DNA of 64,000 nucleotides from Portunus trituberculatus (GCF_017591435.1 NC_059283.1:2428685-2492684); one strand, 5' to 3'. Shown: positions 11,193-23,254, counted from the first letter of the stretch. The notes: generated from the sequence alone by a model not told the origin. Program-made: numbers and translations.

Positions 11193-11647
11193 CGTGTCTT
11201 TTTTCCACATTACGTCGATTTTTTTTTTTTTTTTTTGGTACATTTGGTATTTTTGTGATTTTTGTTATTGCTTCGTATTCGTGTTTTTTTTTTTTTTACA
11301 TCGCTTTTTCCCATTTTATTTTGTTTTCATACTTTTTGTTATGATTTTTTTTTCACAATTTTTTTCATCTTATTGCATTTTCATTTTTCATTTTCATACT
11401 TTTTTGTTTTCTATATTCATTGTTCAGTTGTCCAGATGATCCCTTCCTCACAGTGTTTTTGTTATTTGTTTGTCAGAAGCAGCCACTACATCCTCTTTAC
11501 ATATCCTGCATCTTCATTTGCCACATTATCAGCTTTTCATTCCATATCTCCTGTCTCTTTTGTCCTCTCTTCCTTTTGTCCTCTTCCTGCTTTGCATCAT
11601 CCTCTTCTATGTTCCTCTTACTCGTCCTTCTTTCCCTCCACCACCCA

Positions 11648-11650
<3 letters not shown>
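11193..11650. other. T-rich and pyrimidine-rich DNA
   Basis: The plus strand has many T runs (11219-11235, 11284-11297, 11346-11354) followed by CT-rich sequence. The 218-codon frame that starts here is Phe/Ser/His-rich and runs into the CA array, so it is not called. Confidence 0.6.

Positions 11651-11720
<70 letters not shown>
11651..11720. repeat. (CA)35 microsatellite
   Basis: Pure CA run of about 70 bases, preceded by CCACCCACGCG. Confidence 0.97.
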
Positions 11721-11721
<1 letters not shown>

Positions 11722-13183
11722 ACCATCCGCCCATAACACTAATCAATATTCCCATAACCTCACAAAAGTTCGCTATACACCTCAAATCGCGCCCCTCCAC
11801 GCCCTTCGTGACACTTAGGATAAGGCTTGAGCCCCGTCACCCCGTCAGCAGTGCCCTGTCTCTACCCTCTCCTCGGCGCCCCTGCAGCATCTTCTGGATA
11901 GCAGTGACAGCGGGGTGATGAAACGATAGCCCCTGTTTGATATTGGGCCGAGAGAGACTTCCGAATAAAGAGGTAGGATCCAATACCGCTCCCTGTCCAC
12001 CTTCTGATGCTTCTATATTGGCTTTGGTGCCTGGGATATTCCTCGCATAGTCCGCCCCGCCGATGAGGGGCCATTCCTCCTTAAGAGAAGATATACTAAG
12101 GGTTAAAATCGCCCTCGGACTTGCGCGTGGCTTACGGCCTTTGAGCTTCCAATATTAAACACCATCTTCAGCACTTAATCGCATTCCTGTTACGGTCGAC
12201 TTTTAATATGATTCCAATAGCCTGGCGGGGCAAGGAAGCTAAAGACAACTAATATCTGAGGAATTTCCAATGAGTTTTTCCATCGCGCCGAGATGGAAGC
12301 CTGCGCAATGGCGTCCGTTGAGGCCATCCCATGCAGGGGAGGCGGACGGGCTCGGGTAGCGTCACAAAGTTCCTAAACCACACAGGAAAGTCCTTCTTTT
12401 GAGTGAATTTTTTATATATCCCGGAGCCTGGCATAACCTGATCGATAATCCCGTGAAGCAGGAGGCCGGAGCGCCTCTCGTGGGGCCGCGGGAAAACAGG
12501 GGCGTGGCGACCCCAGCTCAGTAGGCGCCGAGAACGAGAGTTTTACATAATAAGACTTTCCATTTCCGTCTTCAGGCTCTGAAAGGCTCACGTGGGGAGC
12601 GAGAGACAGCAAATCATCTTCGCTGAACGACAAAAACGCTTCGAAACTTGATACAGCAGCACGGAAATGAAAGAACCTTACTTCGGAAATAAATAGCAGA
12701 AGTGGGACACACTCACGCCCGCCTCTGCTGACGAAGGAATGGAGAGCTACGCGGCGCCGCCAGAAGACTCACAAGACTCGCTTCACGGGAAGATATAGAG
12801 ACTCTGCACCAACAGTAACGATGGGGAGAGTCGGCGAAACATTACCGAGCAGTAACAAGAAACGGCCAGCACGACGCGAGCCGCCCTTGAGGCCCGACAA
12901 AGACACGAGCGAGGCAGCAGAAAACATGGCAGCAGAAAGAACCTGAGCCTCCTGAATGCGATGAAATGGAAACTGACAACTAAAGCGATTCATGAGATCA
13001 CGAACTAAATCCATACGTCATCTTTTTGATTGATAACTTTAATTAAACAGAAGAAAGAAGAAGACCAGCCAGTAAAGAAAATATTTTGCATCTCGGAAGA
13101 AAACAATAACAAGACACTGGAGGAAAAAAAATATTGATATCGAAGAGACAAACTCATGTAACTAATGTTGAGAAAACGTATAT
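11721..13183. other. Unique, moderately GC-rich DNA
   Basis: The longest repeat-free stretch in the first 15 kb. It contains the minus-strand open frame listed separately (12412-12720) and another minus-strand frame (12769-13014, 81 codons) without recognisable motifs. Either could be part of a decayed retroelement or a chance frame. Confidence 0.5.
12412..12720 (-). pseudogene. Unrecognised open frame, possible retroelement remnant
   Basis: On the minus strand a frame without stops runs from about 12720 to 12412. It has no good ATG start; a TTG at 12633 is the nearest alternative. The middle reads with an acidic, serine-rich motif (SEDDLLSL followed by SLSEPEDGNG) and the end is Pro/Arg-rich (PRPCFPAAPREALRPPASRD) before a stop in an AT-rich stretch. 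Composition is less repeat-like than other frames in the window. Acidic 'DDxLSL' stretches occur in some gag-like proteins, but I cannot name a family. A chance frame in GC-rich DNA is equally possible. Confidence 0.15.
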
Positions 13184-13420
13184 CACGAAGAGGAGGAAGA
13201 AGAAGAAGAGGAGGAGAAGGAGGAGGAAGAGGAGGAGGAGGAGGAGGAGGAGGAGGAGGAGAGGAAACAAGGTGAAGAGGAATAAGGGAGAAGGGTTGGC
13301 GGTGTAGGAGGAGGAGGTGGATAGGGAGGAGGGGCGGAGAAGGGTGGGGGGAGGAGGAGCAGGAGCCTAAGGTGTGAGTGTAATCTATATGTATATGAAG
13401 GTAGATCACAGTGCCTTTAC
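13184..13420. repeat. GGA/GAA-rich polypurine tract
   Basis: GAAGAAGAAGAGGAGG-type sequence with a pure GGA run at about 13227-13262, then GGA- and GGTGG-rich sequence to about 13370. The 134-codon minus-strand frame over it is Pro/Ser/Leu-rich and treated as an artefact. Confidence 0.85.
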
Positions 13421-13861
13421 ACCTGAGTTATGACCCGTGGGGAGGAGCTTGGGGCGGGAGGGACACTGCTGCCGATTGAGACTAGACAACCATGGAGGAG
13501 TAGGAGGAGCAGCAGAAGGAGAAGGAGAAGCAGCAGCAGTAGGAGGCGATGCTGATAACAATAACGTTGGTATTAAATGGTATTACCTGTAGGAATTTTT
13601 CAGAGTGAGAGAGTGAAAGAGTGAGAGAGAGTGAGACGTCTTGCATCAGTTACGAGTCGGGGTAGAATTTTTGATACGGGGCTTGGTCAGTTTTGAATCG
13701 AAACAACATTTAGCTTTTAAGGACGACGAGAGGAGTATTCCGGGGACTGACAGCGACGCAGGCGGCGATAATGGGTCTTTTGGGCAGCCAGGGATCTTTG
13801 TGACAAGTGGCTGCATAATGATTCACGGCAGCTTTGCATTAATAACAGGAACATATTGATT

Positions 13862-13864
<3 letters not shown>

Positions 13865-13917
<53 letters not shown>

Positions 13918-14002
13918 CAAGCAGGACAACGGCAAGACGACGAGTAACAACAACACCCCCTTAAAATATTACCTTCATAAGTTCTGACCCGCGGCCACCA
14001 CC

Positions 14003-14041
<39 letters not shown>

Positions 14042-14268
14042 CACACTTTTCCTCCTTTACTTTCCGTGTCTCCTACTTTTTCGCTCTTTTCCTTCCCAAC
14101 ATGGCCACTGATTCTTCCCTGTAAATCGTTCAATTTCCAAAACTCACCTCACTTTCTATACCCGCCGATCCTTTTTCTTATTTTCTTGTTTTCCAACACC
14201 ACTCACTCGTTCATGACTTTCCTCCTCTTATTCCTGGATAGATAGATATATCTTTTTTTTCCTTATCA

Positions 14269-14325
<57 letters not shown>
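13865..14325. repeat. AG, CT and TC microsatellite cluster
   Basis: (AG)n of about 53 bases at 13865-13917, CT run of about 35 bases at 14005-14039, and TC run of about 55 bases at 14271-14325. The spacers are unique. Confidence 0.96.
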
Positions 14326-14328
<3 letters not shown>

Positions 14329-14559
14329 TCAGAAATCCACGGTTAGAATCTTTGAAAAGGTCCAACGCTTGTCTTTCTCGGCAGCGCGCAGATGGAATTC
14401 CAATCTAGAGGTCATTTCCTGCCCCAATAACTGCACCAAGCGCTTATTCGGCTACCCGAGTCTGCTCAAGAAATTGCAATAAAGGAATGGTCACTAGGAG
14501 CGGGAGGGTAAGAGAGGAATAGGTGATGGAAAGGGCGGTGGTGTGAAGAAACGCACGAA

Positions 14560-14740
14560 GAGGGGAAATGAGAGAGAGAGGAAAGGAAAAGGGGGAAGCG
14601 GAGTGCGTGTGAAGGGGGTTTTGGTGGGTTTTTGGAGCAGAGAGAAAGAGAGAGAGAGAGAGAGAGGGAGGGTGAGGGAGAGAGGGAGAGAGTGAGAGGG
14701 GTAGAAGGAGGAAGGGAGGGAGAGAAGAGGAGGGGAGAAA
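14560..14740. repeat. Impure GA/GGGA-rich tract
   Basis: The plus strand is purine-rich with GA runs broken by GGGA and GTGA. The longest GA stretch is about 14637-14666. Overlapping frames on both strands are compositionally biased and not called. Confidence 0.8.
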
Positions 14741-16304
14741 CACAGCGCTACCGACACACATGTAAAAAGGCAGATATTTGGACCATTCGCTTCACTGGAA
14801 AAAATGTCAATATCAGGAAGGAGGACGAGGGGAGGGCGGCCGGCGGCTTCTCTTGTCATCCATATACACGTCTCCCTGGCGGCGCCCCTTTCCCTCTTTC
14901 TCTCATTGTGTCTCAGTCGTCGTCATCCTCATCATCCCGGCATCTTTATTCCACCCTGCGATGTTCATGTTATTAGCGGCGCCCTTTGGAATACCGGCTT
15001 TTTGTTCGGTTTGTAAGGATTACGTGATGTGTTCTCGCCCTTGGTCTTGGTGAGATCCCCATCCCTGCATTAGGTTCAGATTGGTGTCGTGTTATTACTC
15101 CTGCTGCGTGTGTGCTTTCTGCTCCTCCTCCTGTCGCCGCCTTGTAGTGTCATTGGAATCCTCACAAAAAACGCGAAGAGGTAAAAAGGAAAACAAGAGG
15201 CAATCAATAAACACTTCAGTTTTGCTACACGCGAGAGGAAGGAGGGGCCATTCCTTGCGCGTGGGAGGTGAGGGGGGAGGGGGCAGAACTTTCCCATTTT
15301 TAAATTTTGGCAGAACCATCATGAGGGTTCCTGATTTCGGGCCGAAGTACAGGTTTGGGGCGAAATAGCCGTTTGGCCCGCCAGGACGGCCGTCTGCGCC
15401 TTCGAAAACCGGTGGTAACGGGTAGTTAAGCCCCGCCAGAGCCTCGGCAGCCAACTGGGACCGCTCTGTCGTGCCCTAGAAGCGTCTGTCCACCCACAGG
15501 AATGTCCTAAACTCTCCACGGAGGCGCCACGCGGGGTCCCTGAGTGTCCCCAGTGTGTCCTGCTTGGTGACATCACGATCTACTCAACACCCACGGCTCC
15601 CTCTCCGCCACTTACCCCTCACCGCGCCACAGCTTCATTCCTAACACCACATTTCTCTCACCACCTCTCCTCCCTCACTTAAAGCTCCCTCACACGTTAC
15701 GCTGCACCCCATCACCACCACCACCATCACCACCAAGCACCAGCCTCACTCTGCCTCACTCCTCCCTCGCTCCTCTACCCTCTGCCACGCTCCTCACCTA
15801 CACCAACGGTATCTGGCGTATAATCTGGACTGTTCCATCACATCCGACGTTCATGTTTATCCTTCATCTATCCAATAGCTGGTATCTCACCGATCTAGCG
15901 ACTAGCATCTCCACATCGTTCTATCTTGCGTGAGAGTCGGCGGTGAGCGGCTAAAACAAATGGGATGGAACGCTACTGCAATCCGATCTGATTCTGACAG
16001 TAGCCCAAGAAGCTTGATATTAGACTCTTATTGTTTATTTCTGGTCTTGTTTGGCGGCGTCCCAGCGGGTAGCTCTGCTGATATTGTTAGAGGGAGAGAG
16101 AGGGACGGGAGAGGGAGAGATGGGTGAGGGAGCACAGACAGTCAGTTGTCATTTCCCTCCATTAAGAAGTATGTAAATAGGGTTCAAGTTAATAGTAGAT
16201 GTTTTATAAGGGAAGATCGTACATTTGGAGTGACACAGCGAGCGAGGACTTGTGAGGAATTACAGCATACTTTGTGTCATCTGTCAGTTGCTGCCACATG
16301 ATAT
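14741..16304. other. Unique non-coding DNA
   Basis: Mixed composition, with a CAC/CCT-rich segment at about 15590-15800 that includes a short (CAC)n near 15712-15735. Several frames of 60-120 codons overlap on both strands with no conserved motif. No tRNA-like B box was found by eye. Confidence 0.5.
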
Positions 16305-16335
16305 GAACACACACACACACACACACACACACACC
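16305..16335. repeat. (CA)15 microsatellite
   Basis: Pure short CA run after ATATGAACACA. Confidence 0.95.
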
Positions 16336-16858
16336 TTTCACGCACACCAGACAGACGTAAATTCCCTTTGTATTAAGGTTCTGACGCTGACAATATTTAT
16401 CACAGAGATCCCATCAAGTCAAGCGAGATCCTGGCCGTCAAATCAAGCTCTCAATTGATCTTATATTGGAGCCGCGAGGAGTGGCGCTTCGCTCAACCAC
16501 CCGACGGAATTCTCACCCAACGCTTGAGGGCTGATCGATACAGTACGCCCTCGGCCTCTTGTTGCTCCCAAGTGTTGTGGAGCTTCAGTGTTGCTAAGAG
16601 TGTTGTAGTTGTAGTGGCGCTGTGGTGAGTGCGTTTAGGGAGGCTGCTCGTGATTGCTGCATTGTAGGATCTTTTGTTCGCGATGGGCTGAGGGAACGAC
16701 AGGGAGGAGTAGGAGGAGGAGTAGGAGTGGGAGGAAAGGGAGGAACAGCCTTAGAGACGTAGACTATTTGCATTTCAAAGGATTTCACGAACGGTTTGCT
16801 GTTCTTAAAGTCGCCGTAGGAAGGACGTTGCATTTCTCGTCCGTGTCGGGTCGCGAGG

Positions 16859-17055
16859 GTTAGGTTAGGTTAGGTTAGACGTGTGGTGTTAGTGTTATTG
16901 TTTTTGTGCTTGTGTTATAATGACTTGCTGGCGGCTTCCTCACATTGTTATAGGTTAGGTTAGGCGGAGTTTCCACCCAAGAGATCAGTGTCAGTGTTAT
17001 TGTTTTTGTACGCGCGTGTCGCCATGACTTGCTGACGGTTTCCTCACATTGTTAT
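16859..17055. repeat. Two-unit duplication containing TTAGG arrays
   Basis: Unit 1 begins with four TTAGG steps (about 16859-16879) and unit 2 with two or three (about 16951-16965). Each is followed by a matching body: GTGTTAGTGTTATTGTTTTT then TGACTTGCTGGCGGCTTCCT in unit 1 (to 16951), and GTGTCAGTGTTATTGTTTTT then TGACTTGCTGACGGTTTCCT in unit 2 (to 17055). The offset is about 104 bases. TTAGG is the arthropod telomeric repeat, so this is an interstitial telomere-like site that was duplicated together with its flank. Confidence 0.8.
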
Positions 17056-18164
17056 TGGTGTGGTGACTCCGTGGGCACCGCTTTCCCGCTGAGCTTCAAT
17101 GCCGAGGGTGGAGTTTCCTGTTTACGCTCATTAGGGTGACAGTCGTGGCTGTTCCAAATACTTCGTCAGCCGAGAAATTAAGACCCACTTGCCGGGGAAC
17201 AACAGTGGAAGCGTACATGTATTTGGGACACGCCTATTGATTATTTCCCCGGGAACTTCTCGGCACTGTAATGTTATTTGGAGTCGTTACAGGCAGTGGG
17301 AGGAGAGTAACCCCCTGCCGCTGCTGCCTTCACTGGGAGCAAGGGAGACAAATTAGTGTCGAGTGCCTTACGTAACGCCACATTTTTTCGTTGACGAGCC
17401 GAGCCGCTTCGTAAATAACTCCCATATTAGCCATCTTAAGTTTCCCTCCAGCATCGACTTTTAAATGGGAGCAGGAGAATAGAAGACGGAGGAGGAAGAA
17501 GAAAAGGAGGAGGAAGAGGAAGGAAGGGCAGGGGGGACATGTGAAAGGCCGCGACCACTGGCTGACCGAAAACAGATGAAAAACGAGCAAGGACAGAGGA
17601 ACGATGCCTGGCTGGTGCATTAAGGGACTCCCGGTGTTACGCTCACTGATCGTACGTAATGAACTTCCCTTGTTATTGTGGACATGAGGGACGCCTAATA
17701 AAATGCCACCAATATTACGAGCAGACAAGATGCCTCATAAACCACACTCTTATTGCAGCCGTGGTCGAATTCCTCTCCCCGCAACTTGGCAGCATTTCTT
17801 CCTAGACACATACACAACTTCCTGAATAACCACAGATGCAGGAAAGATGCTCTCGACTTTGCGGTGGCTGTGGGAGAGAGGGAGAGTGGAAAGAGAGGAG
17901 AGAAGAGAGAGAAAGAGAGAAGGATTGGGAGGTTAGGTTAGATTACTTGACAGAGAGAGAGAGAAGAGGAGAGGGAGGGGAATAAATGGTTAGGTTAGAT
18001 TAAGTTAGAATAGATCCATAAGAGATGAAAGGAGAAGAGGATAATTAGGGTTGGGTTAGGATTAATAGGCCTAAGAAAACAGAGAAGGATATTTGATACT
18101 AGGTTACATTAAATTAAGTTAAAGAGATGGAGTGGAGAAAACGATGGCTGATATTTAAGTTAGC
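17056..18164. other. Unique DNA grading into purine-rich, TTAGG-flecked DNA
   Basis: Unique to about 17460, then a GGA/GAA-rich segment (17480-17535). From about 17870 the plus strand is GA-rich with scattered GGTTAGGTTAGATT steps at 17930-17945, 17985-18008 and 18050-18060, suggesting degraded TTAGG sequence. No gene called. Confidence 0.55.
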
Positions 18165-18559
18165 TTAGGTTTTATAGAGAGGAGATAGGAATAAAGAAAG
18201 AATAGTGAGGATAATTAAGGTCATAAGGAGAGGTTTTGTGTGTCTGTCAATGCCTACTTTACCACCCTCTTGCAGTGCCCAAATGCGGTCGGGCGGTCGG
18301 GTGGTGGGATGGTCGGTCGTCGGGTTGAAGACACCGTGAAATAACACTCTAGTACTTCTGGGAGAGAGGAAATGAAACAGTGTAAGTGCTTGCGTAAGAG
18401 AAATAAAAATACACGTGTTTTCTGATATTAAAGACCAGAGGATGTACTGAAAAATGTTACTCACGCTATGTTATTAAGTCTTCGTATAGCGGACGTCATC
18501 AGGGACATCATTAATTACACGTGTTCTATTATAATTTAAAGACTGACGAAATGTACAAG

Positions 18560-19325
18560 TCCTCAATTATTCTGTGGACGAGCGAGAATACGTGAATATC
18601 ATTAACTGAAAAAACGTAGTCTTGAAATTCCTTACGATATGAAAACAATAAAAACCACATGGGAGCTTTAAACGTTCTCAATTTTACCTTAAGACATCGC
18701 AGAGGGTATCAGGAATTGTGTATGTTCTCCATTATTTGTAAGAGATAGAGAACGACATCATGAAAGAAACTGAATCTTGAAATGTCTCAAGATATGCAAA
18801 CTATAGATAGAAATTCTGAACACCCTCAGTTTCACCTTATCAAGACATCGCAGAAGAAATCAGGAAATATGTAAGTTATTCATTATTTTTTTTAGTGATA
18901 GAGAACATCAAATAAAAAAAAACGAGTCTTGAAATGTCTAAGATATGAAAACTATAGATGGAAGTTGTGAACGCCCTCAGTTTCATTTTACTAAGATACA
19001 GCAGAGGATATCAGGAATTATATATGATTTCCATTATTTTTAGTGACAAGAACATCAAATGAAAAAAAATGAGTCTTTAAATGTCTTAAGATATGAAAAC
19101 TATAGAAACCACATGAAAGTTCTGAACGTTCTCAATTTCACCTTATTAACACATGGCAGAGAACGTCGAAAACTATGTAATGTGTCCATTATTTTGTAAG
19201 AGATAGAGAACGACATCAAATGAAAAAAACGAGTCTTGAAATGTCTAAAATATGAAAACTATAGATGGAAGTTGTGAGCGCCCTCAATTTCACCTTATTA
19301 AGACATCGCAGAGGACATCAGTGGA
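18560..19325. repeat. Five-unit diverged tandem array, period about 152 bp
   Basis: The segment AACGYYCTCARTTTCACCTT recurs near 18672, 18817, 18969, 19125 and 19277 (spacings 145, 152, 156 and 152). Each unit continues with AGACATCGCAGAGGAYATCA, a CCATTATTT stretch, GATAGAGAACGACATCAA, and GAGTCTTGAAATGTCTAAG followed by ATATGAAAACTATAGA. Units 2, 3 and 5 share ATAGATGGAAGTTGTGA-type joints; units 1 and 4 share an AAACCACATG variant, hinting at a two-type alternation. AT-rich, no conserved open frame. The array ends sharply at about 19321. Confidence 0.88.
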
Positions 19326-20375
19326 CTCTATCATCAATTAGGGTCGATGTCTTAAGGCTACCGGGGAACACCACACCTTACAACCCGAGCCGACCCTTAA
19401 GCCAAGAGTTCCTTAGATCCGTGTGTTATTGCGGTAATCGTCCAATTCCCTCCGGTGGAATCCTCAATACCGGCCCGTCTCTACCTGTATACCTGGGCTC
19501 ACAACCACCACTTAATGAGAACACGAGTGGACGTCCGGCTCACACTCACTCAAGGTGTAATCGGAGCCATTCCTGCCCCTTATTGCGTGGAGAAAATGAC
19601 CCACCCACCCACCATTTCACCCTCCAGCCAGCCCACCTCCCCACCCACCTCCTGCTGCGGCCGCTCGGTCTCATCCCACACAATTTTCTCCCCGCCTCCC
19701 GCAGTGCCATAGAACAACCTCCGCGAAATGGCTCCTCATAACCTAAATAATAAAATAATATCGCTAATGAATCGTGCGGCTGGCAGGGGGACAGCTCAGT
19801 GGCACGCTCGTACCGCGCCTGGGTGAGGAGGGCCATGTCCAATAATGCATGTCCGCTCCTCGCCGTCCCTCTCTATTCGAGGCGCTGATATTACACCGCA
19901 TCCCTCAATACTGGTGTTGTCTAATAAAAGACGTGGGAGGAATTAATCACACCCACGCCGCTTATATGCATCGGCCGGGATATAATAGGCTGTCTGGAAG
20001 GGAGACTAGGGAAGCATGCAATTAAGCGAGGTACACTGCCCGATGTCTAAGTAGCTACTGGCGATATTACACTATAATGGGATTTGCTTGTAATAGTATG
20101 ATTGGAATAATGATTTGCTCATAAGGGTTACATTGCCCTGGCGTGTGGAAGGAAAGACCTCACTTACCCCTCCCTCCCTCCCTTGCCTGCTCCTTCTCCC
20201 TCTTCCTTCCCTCGCTCCCTCCTTCCCTCCCGCTTATCTTTCCCTCCCTCCGTTCCTCCCTCTTGCCCCGGCTTTGGTCAGCTTATGATGAGAGTGAGGG
20301 TGAGACAGAGGCGGCAGAGGCGACGGCCTGCTTCACGGTGTCACTGCAGTGTTAGGAGAGGCCTTCGCTAATACT

Positions 20376-20376
<1 letters not shown>
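19326..20376. other. Unique, largely high-complexity DNA
   Basis: A 158-codon plus-strand frame (19265-19741) starts inside the tandem array and continues through CCACC-rich sequence; it has no recognisable domain and a doubtful start, so it is not called. The segment 19860-20140 is high-complexity and balanced in composition, a candidate for a conserved non-coding element. A CCCT-rich stretch follows at about 20160-20275. Confidence 0.5.
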
Positions 20377-20437
<61 letters not shown>

Positions 20438-20545
20438 GTTTATTTAAGATTCCTAATGGTTTTCTGCACTATTATTCCTTTGTGTCAGTGGTAGTAATAG
20501 TAGTAATTGTAGTAGTAATAATATTTAGGTTCGTATTAAGTTTTT

Positions 20546-20595
<50 letters not shown>
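20377..20595. repeat. (CA)n and (CT)n microsatellites
   Basis: CA run of about 59 bases at 20377-20435 and CT run of about 47 bases at 20549-20595, with a GTAGTAATAGTAGTAATT-like stretch between. Confidence 0.96.
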
Positions 20596-20598
<3 letters not shown>

Positions 20599-20826
20599 GC
20601 ACTTTCTTTCCTCCCGCATCTCAGCTTCCCGTCCCCCTGGCTGCCCACAGCCTCCTCTTTCCCCCCACACCGTCGGCCACCTCCGGCACCGCGCCGCCCA
20701 GGACACCGCCGGTTATTACGGACAAGTAACACGAGCTGCCGCCCTCCATCCTGTCCGCTGAGGTTCGTTAAGGGAGAGACGCCGGTCACTTGTCACCTTA
20801 TAAGCCACAACGAGTAACACGGATGC

Positions 20827-20829
<3 letters not shown>

Positions 20830-20874
<45 letters not shown>
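20830..20874. repeat. (GT)22 microsatellite
   Basis: Pure TG run of about 45 bases. Confidence 0.97.
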
Positions 20875-20875
<1 letters not shown>

Positions 20876-21016
20876 TCCCACCAAGCTTCTTTCCTTCATT
20901 GTTCCTTCTCTGAGTCTTTGTTCACCTGACGCATGTTTGGATCTCGATTCTAAACGCCATGACTCAAAGCTCCACTCAAGGACTTTTTGATCTAAAGGAC
21001 TCAAGGCGAGGATTAC

Positions 21017-21018
<2 letters not shown>

Positions 21019-21109
<91 letters not shown>

Positions 21110-21132
21110 TGTGTGTGTGTTGTAGTGTGTGT

Positions 21133-21207
<75 letters not shown>
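21019..21207. repeat. (GT)n-(AC)n palindromic compound microsatellite
   Basis: A GT run from 21019 to 21134, interrupted only near 21107 and 21121-21125, switches at GTGTACAC into an AC run to 21207. The right arm of 73 bases can pair with the left arm, giving a near-perfect inverted repeat centred at 21134/21135. Confidence 0.97.
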
Positions 21208-21208
<1 letters not shown>

Positions 21209-22933
21209 TTACCATTACTGATAGAGCAATTATAATATGATAGTCGTGTCCACTGTAGTAAATTAATTAGTATTTAATGTACATATTTTGCGGAGGGGGA
21301 CCCAATTTAACTTCCATTAAGATGAGAGAATAGATTGCACCATAACAATGCTGCTCGTTTTATGACAACTATAAAATTATGGACGTAAGAAAATTGTATA
21401 GTCATTGAAAACTTAATTAGCAACTGAATTTTTTCGCACGTCCTCCCATACACATTATGCGACACTGAAAAAATGCACGTAAATAATTCCCCACGTACAA
21501 TAAATTACAACAAAAGACAGTCGCGTGCTGGGAAAGTTCATAAGTAATTAAACTAATAAATATTTTTTACCCACCAACTCAATATAACAAGTTAAATAAC
21601 CAATCTCTCCTGGAGGCGAAGCGGCTGACAAGGAACGCCGCAGGGCAATACATCTTGGAGACGATCAGCGCGCCAACCCGCCACGCCTGTAAGACCCATA
21701 CTCCCATAGTCCCTCACTGCAGCGCCGCCCTTAACGCCACCCTCGCTTCCTCCCTTCTTGCTTCGCACTTGCCACCGCCACCGACGAATCTTTTACAGTC
21801 GAAAGTCCCGAGTGTTATTGGATGTAAAATAACGTTTACGTCTTGTGAGTTGGCACTGTTTTGTCTCAGTTTGCGGTGTGTAAGATCTCACCTGTGCGAT
21901 GCCGCTCATTTATCCTGCGCTCTCACCTCCATCAGGTAAATATAACGTGATTCACCGCGTAGTATCTCTTCCCCAGACACGCGCGCGCCTTTTCAGAATA
22001 AACTTCTCCATGTTGTTCAATGAATATGCAAATACCGTAAAGTAGGTTTCCATTGATTCTCGTAAAATATCTTCCGTCTCTATTAAAGGAAGTTGCATTT
22101 TTGCCCGGCGTGAAGACGAGGAGCGGCTGAGGTTATGGTGGTGTTTCATGCATCTTGAAATAATGCGCATAAAAGTGTGCGAGAAGACTTAATAACTGGC
22201 CTCCTCCTCCTCCTCCTCCTGGTGCTCTCCCCTTCTCGGCGTCCGTCACCAATTATAGAGGAGATCCGCCTTCTCCCTCCAACACAGACGGAATGACCTC
22301 GTCTTTAGCATCATATCAAAGCCTGGGCGCGTGGACAATTATCACCCTCATCCCAAGACGACGCACGGGCGGTTTCGTGGCGAGCTGGGACGTGTGGGGT
22401 TGTTATGAACTGCACGGGCTGTCCCTCTCCGGTTACCTTACACCGTAGGAGGGAAACTTAATTAAAATTCCAGCGCGAGCCGACGTTTGATAAATTCCCA
22501 CCAGGCGTTGTCAATACAGAGTAGAAAAATGCTGGATGTCTTAGTGGCAGTGTAGAGTGAAGGGGAGACGGGGAGGGTGCGTATAGGAATAGCAGAAGTG
22601 GTAGGGGAGTGGTGGCTCATATTACAGATGCACTTACTTCGCCTCTCCCTCTCTCCTTCCCTCACAGGTGGCGGGGGATGTTGACTGTGAGGAAGTGCAA
22701 GGTGACAGAGGGTGATTGCAGGGGAGGATGTAAAGATGGTGGTGAGGATCGGGCGCAGCGAAGGTATGTTATGATTTGAGTGTTTGTTTATCTGTTTGTT
22801 TGTGAGTCATTAAAGGGTGGGAGATTAATCAGAAAGAGGTTGTTTACTTCTGTCACCAACTGTAGGCTTTTTGTTAGGCCAACTGATTTGTTTTCGATAA
22901 CCATTAATTACTGAAGCAGGCGCAAACACGCGG

Positions 22934-22939
<6 letters not shown>
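21208..22939. other. Unique non-coding DNA
   Basis: AT-rich to about 21600, then more balanced. A short CTC run lies near 22199-22220. A CAGGTAAAT sequence near 21934 resembles a splice donor after a 94-codon frame, but the frame has no recognisable domain and no partner exon. Not called as a gene. Confidence 0.5.
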
Positions 22940-23001
<62 letters not shown>

Positions 23002-23181
23002 CAGGATATATAATAAATGCAATGTCTTGACTCCTCATCAACACAACTATAAATAACAACAACCATCACAAACACCACCACCACCACCACCACCACAAAC
23101 ACAAACACAAACACAAACACAACAAAAACACCACCACAACCATCAATCCTTTCTCTCTTGTCGCATTATTCCCACGCCTTA

Positions 23182-23252
<71 letters not shown>
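22940..23252. repeat. (CA)n, (CAC)n, (ACAAAC)n and (CA)n cluster
   Basis: CA run of 60 bases at 22940-22999, CAC run at about 23074-23095, a hexanucleotide ACAAAC run at about 23094-23120, and CA run of about 69 bases at 23184-23252. Confidence 0.96.

Positions 23253-23254
<2 letters not shown>

Noticed and set aside
11262..11918. 218-codon plus-strand open frame
   Set aside because: Begins in T-rich sequence and continues through the CA array as Thr-His repeats.
18560..19325. CRISPR array
   Set aside because: Whole units are repeated with gradual divergence; there are no short identical repeats alternating with unique spacers, and the DNA is eukaryotic in character.
19265..19741. 158-codon frame considered as a possible exon
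   Set aside because: Its start lies inside the 152-bp tandem array, it has no recognisable domain, and no splice partner is visible.
21655..21939. 94-codon frame ending near CAGGTAAAT, considered as an exon with splice donor
   Set aside because: Donor-like strings are common, the protein has no recognisable features and no acceptor or second exon could be paired.
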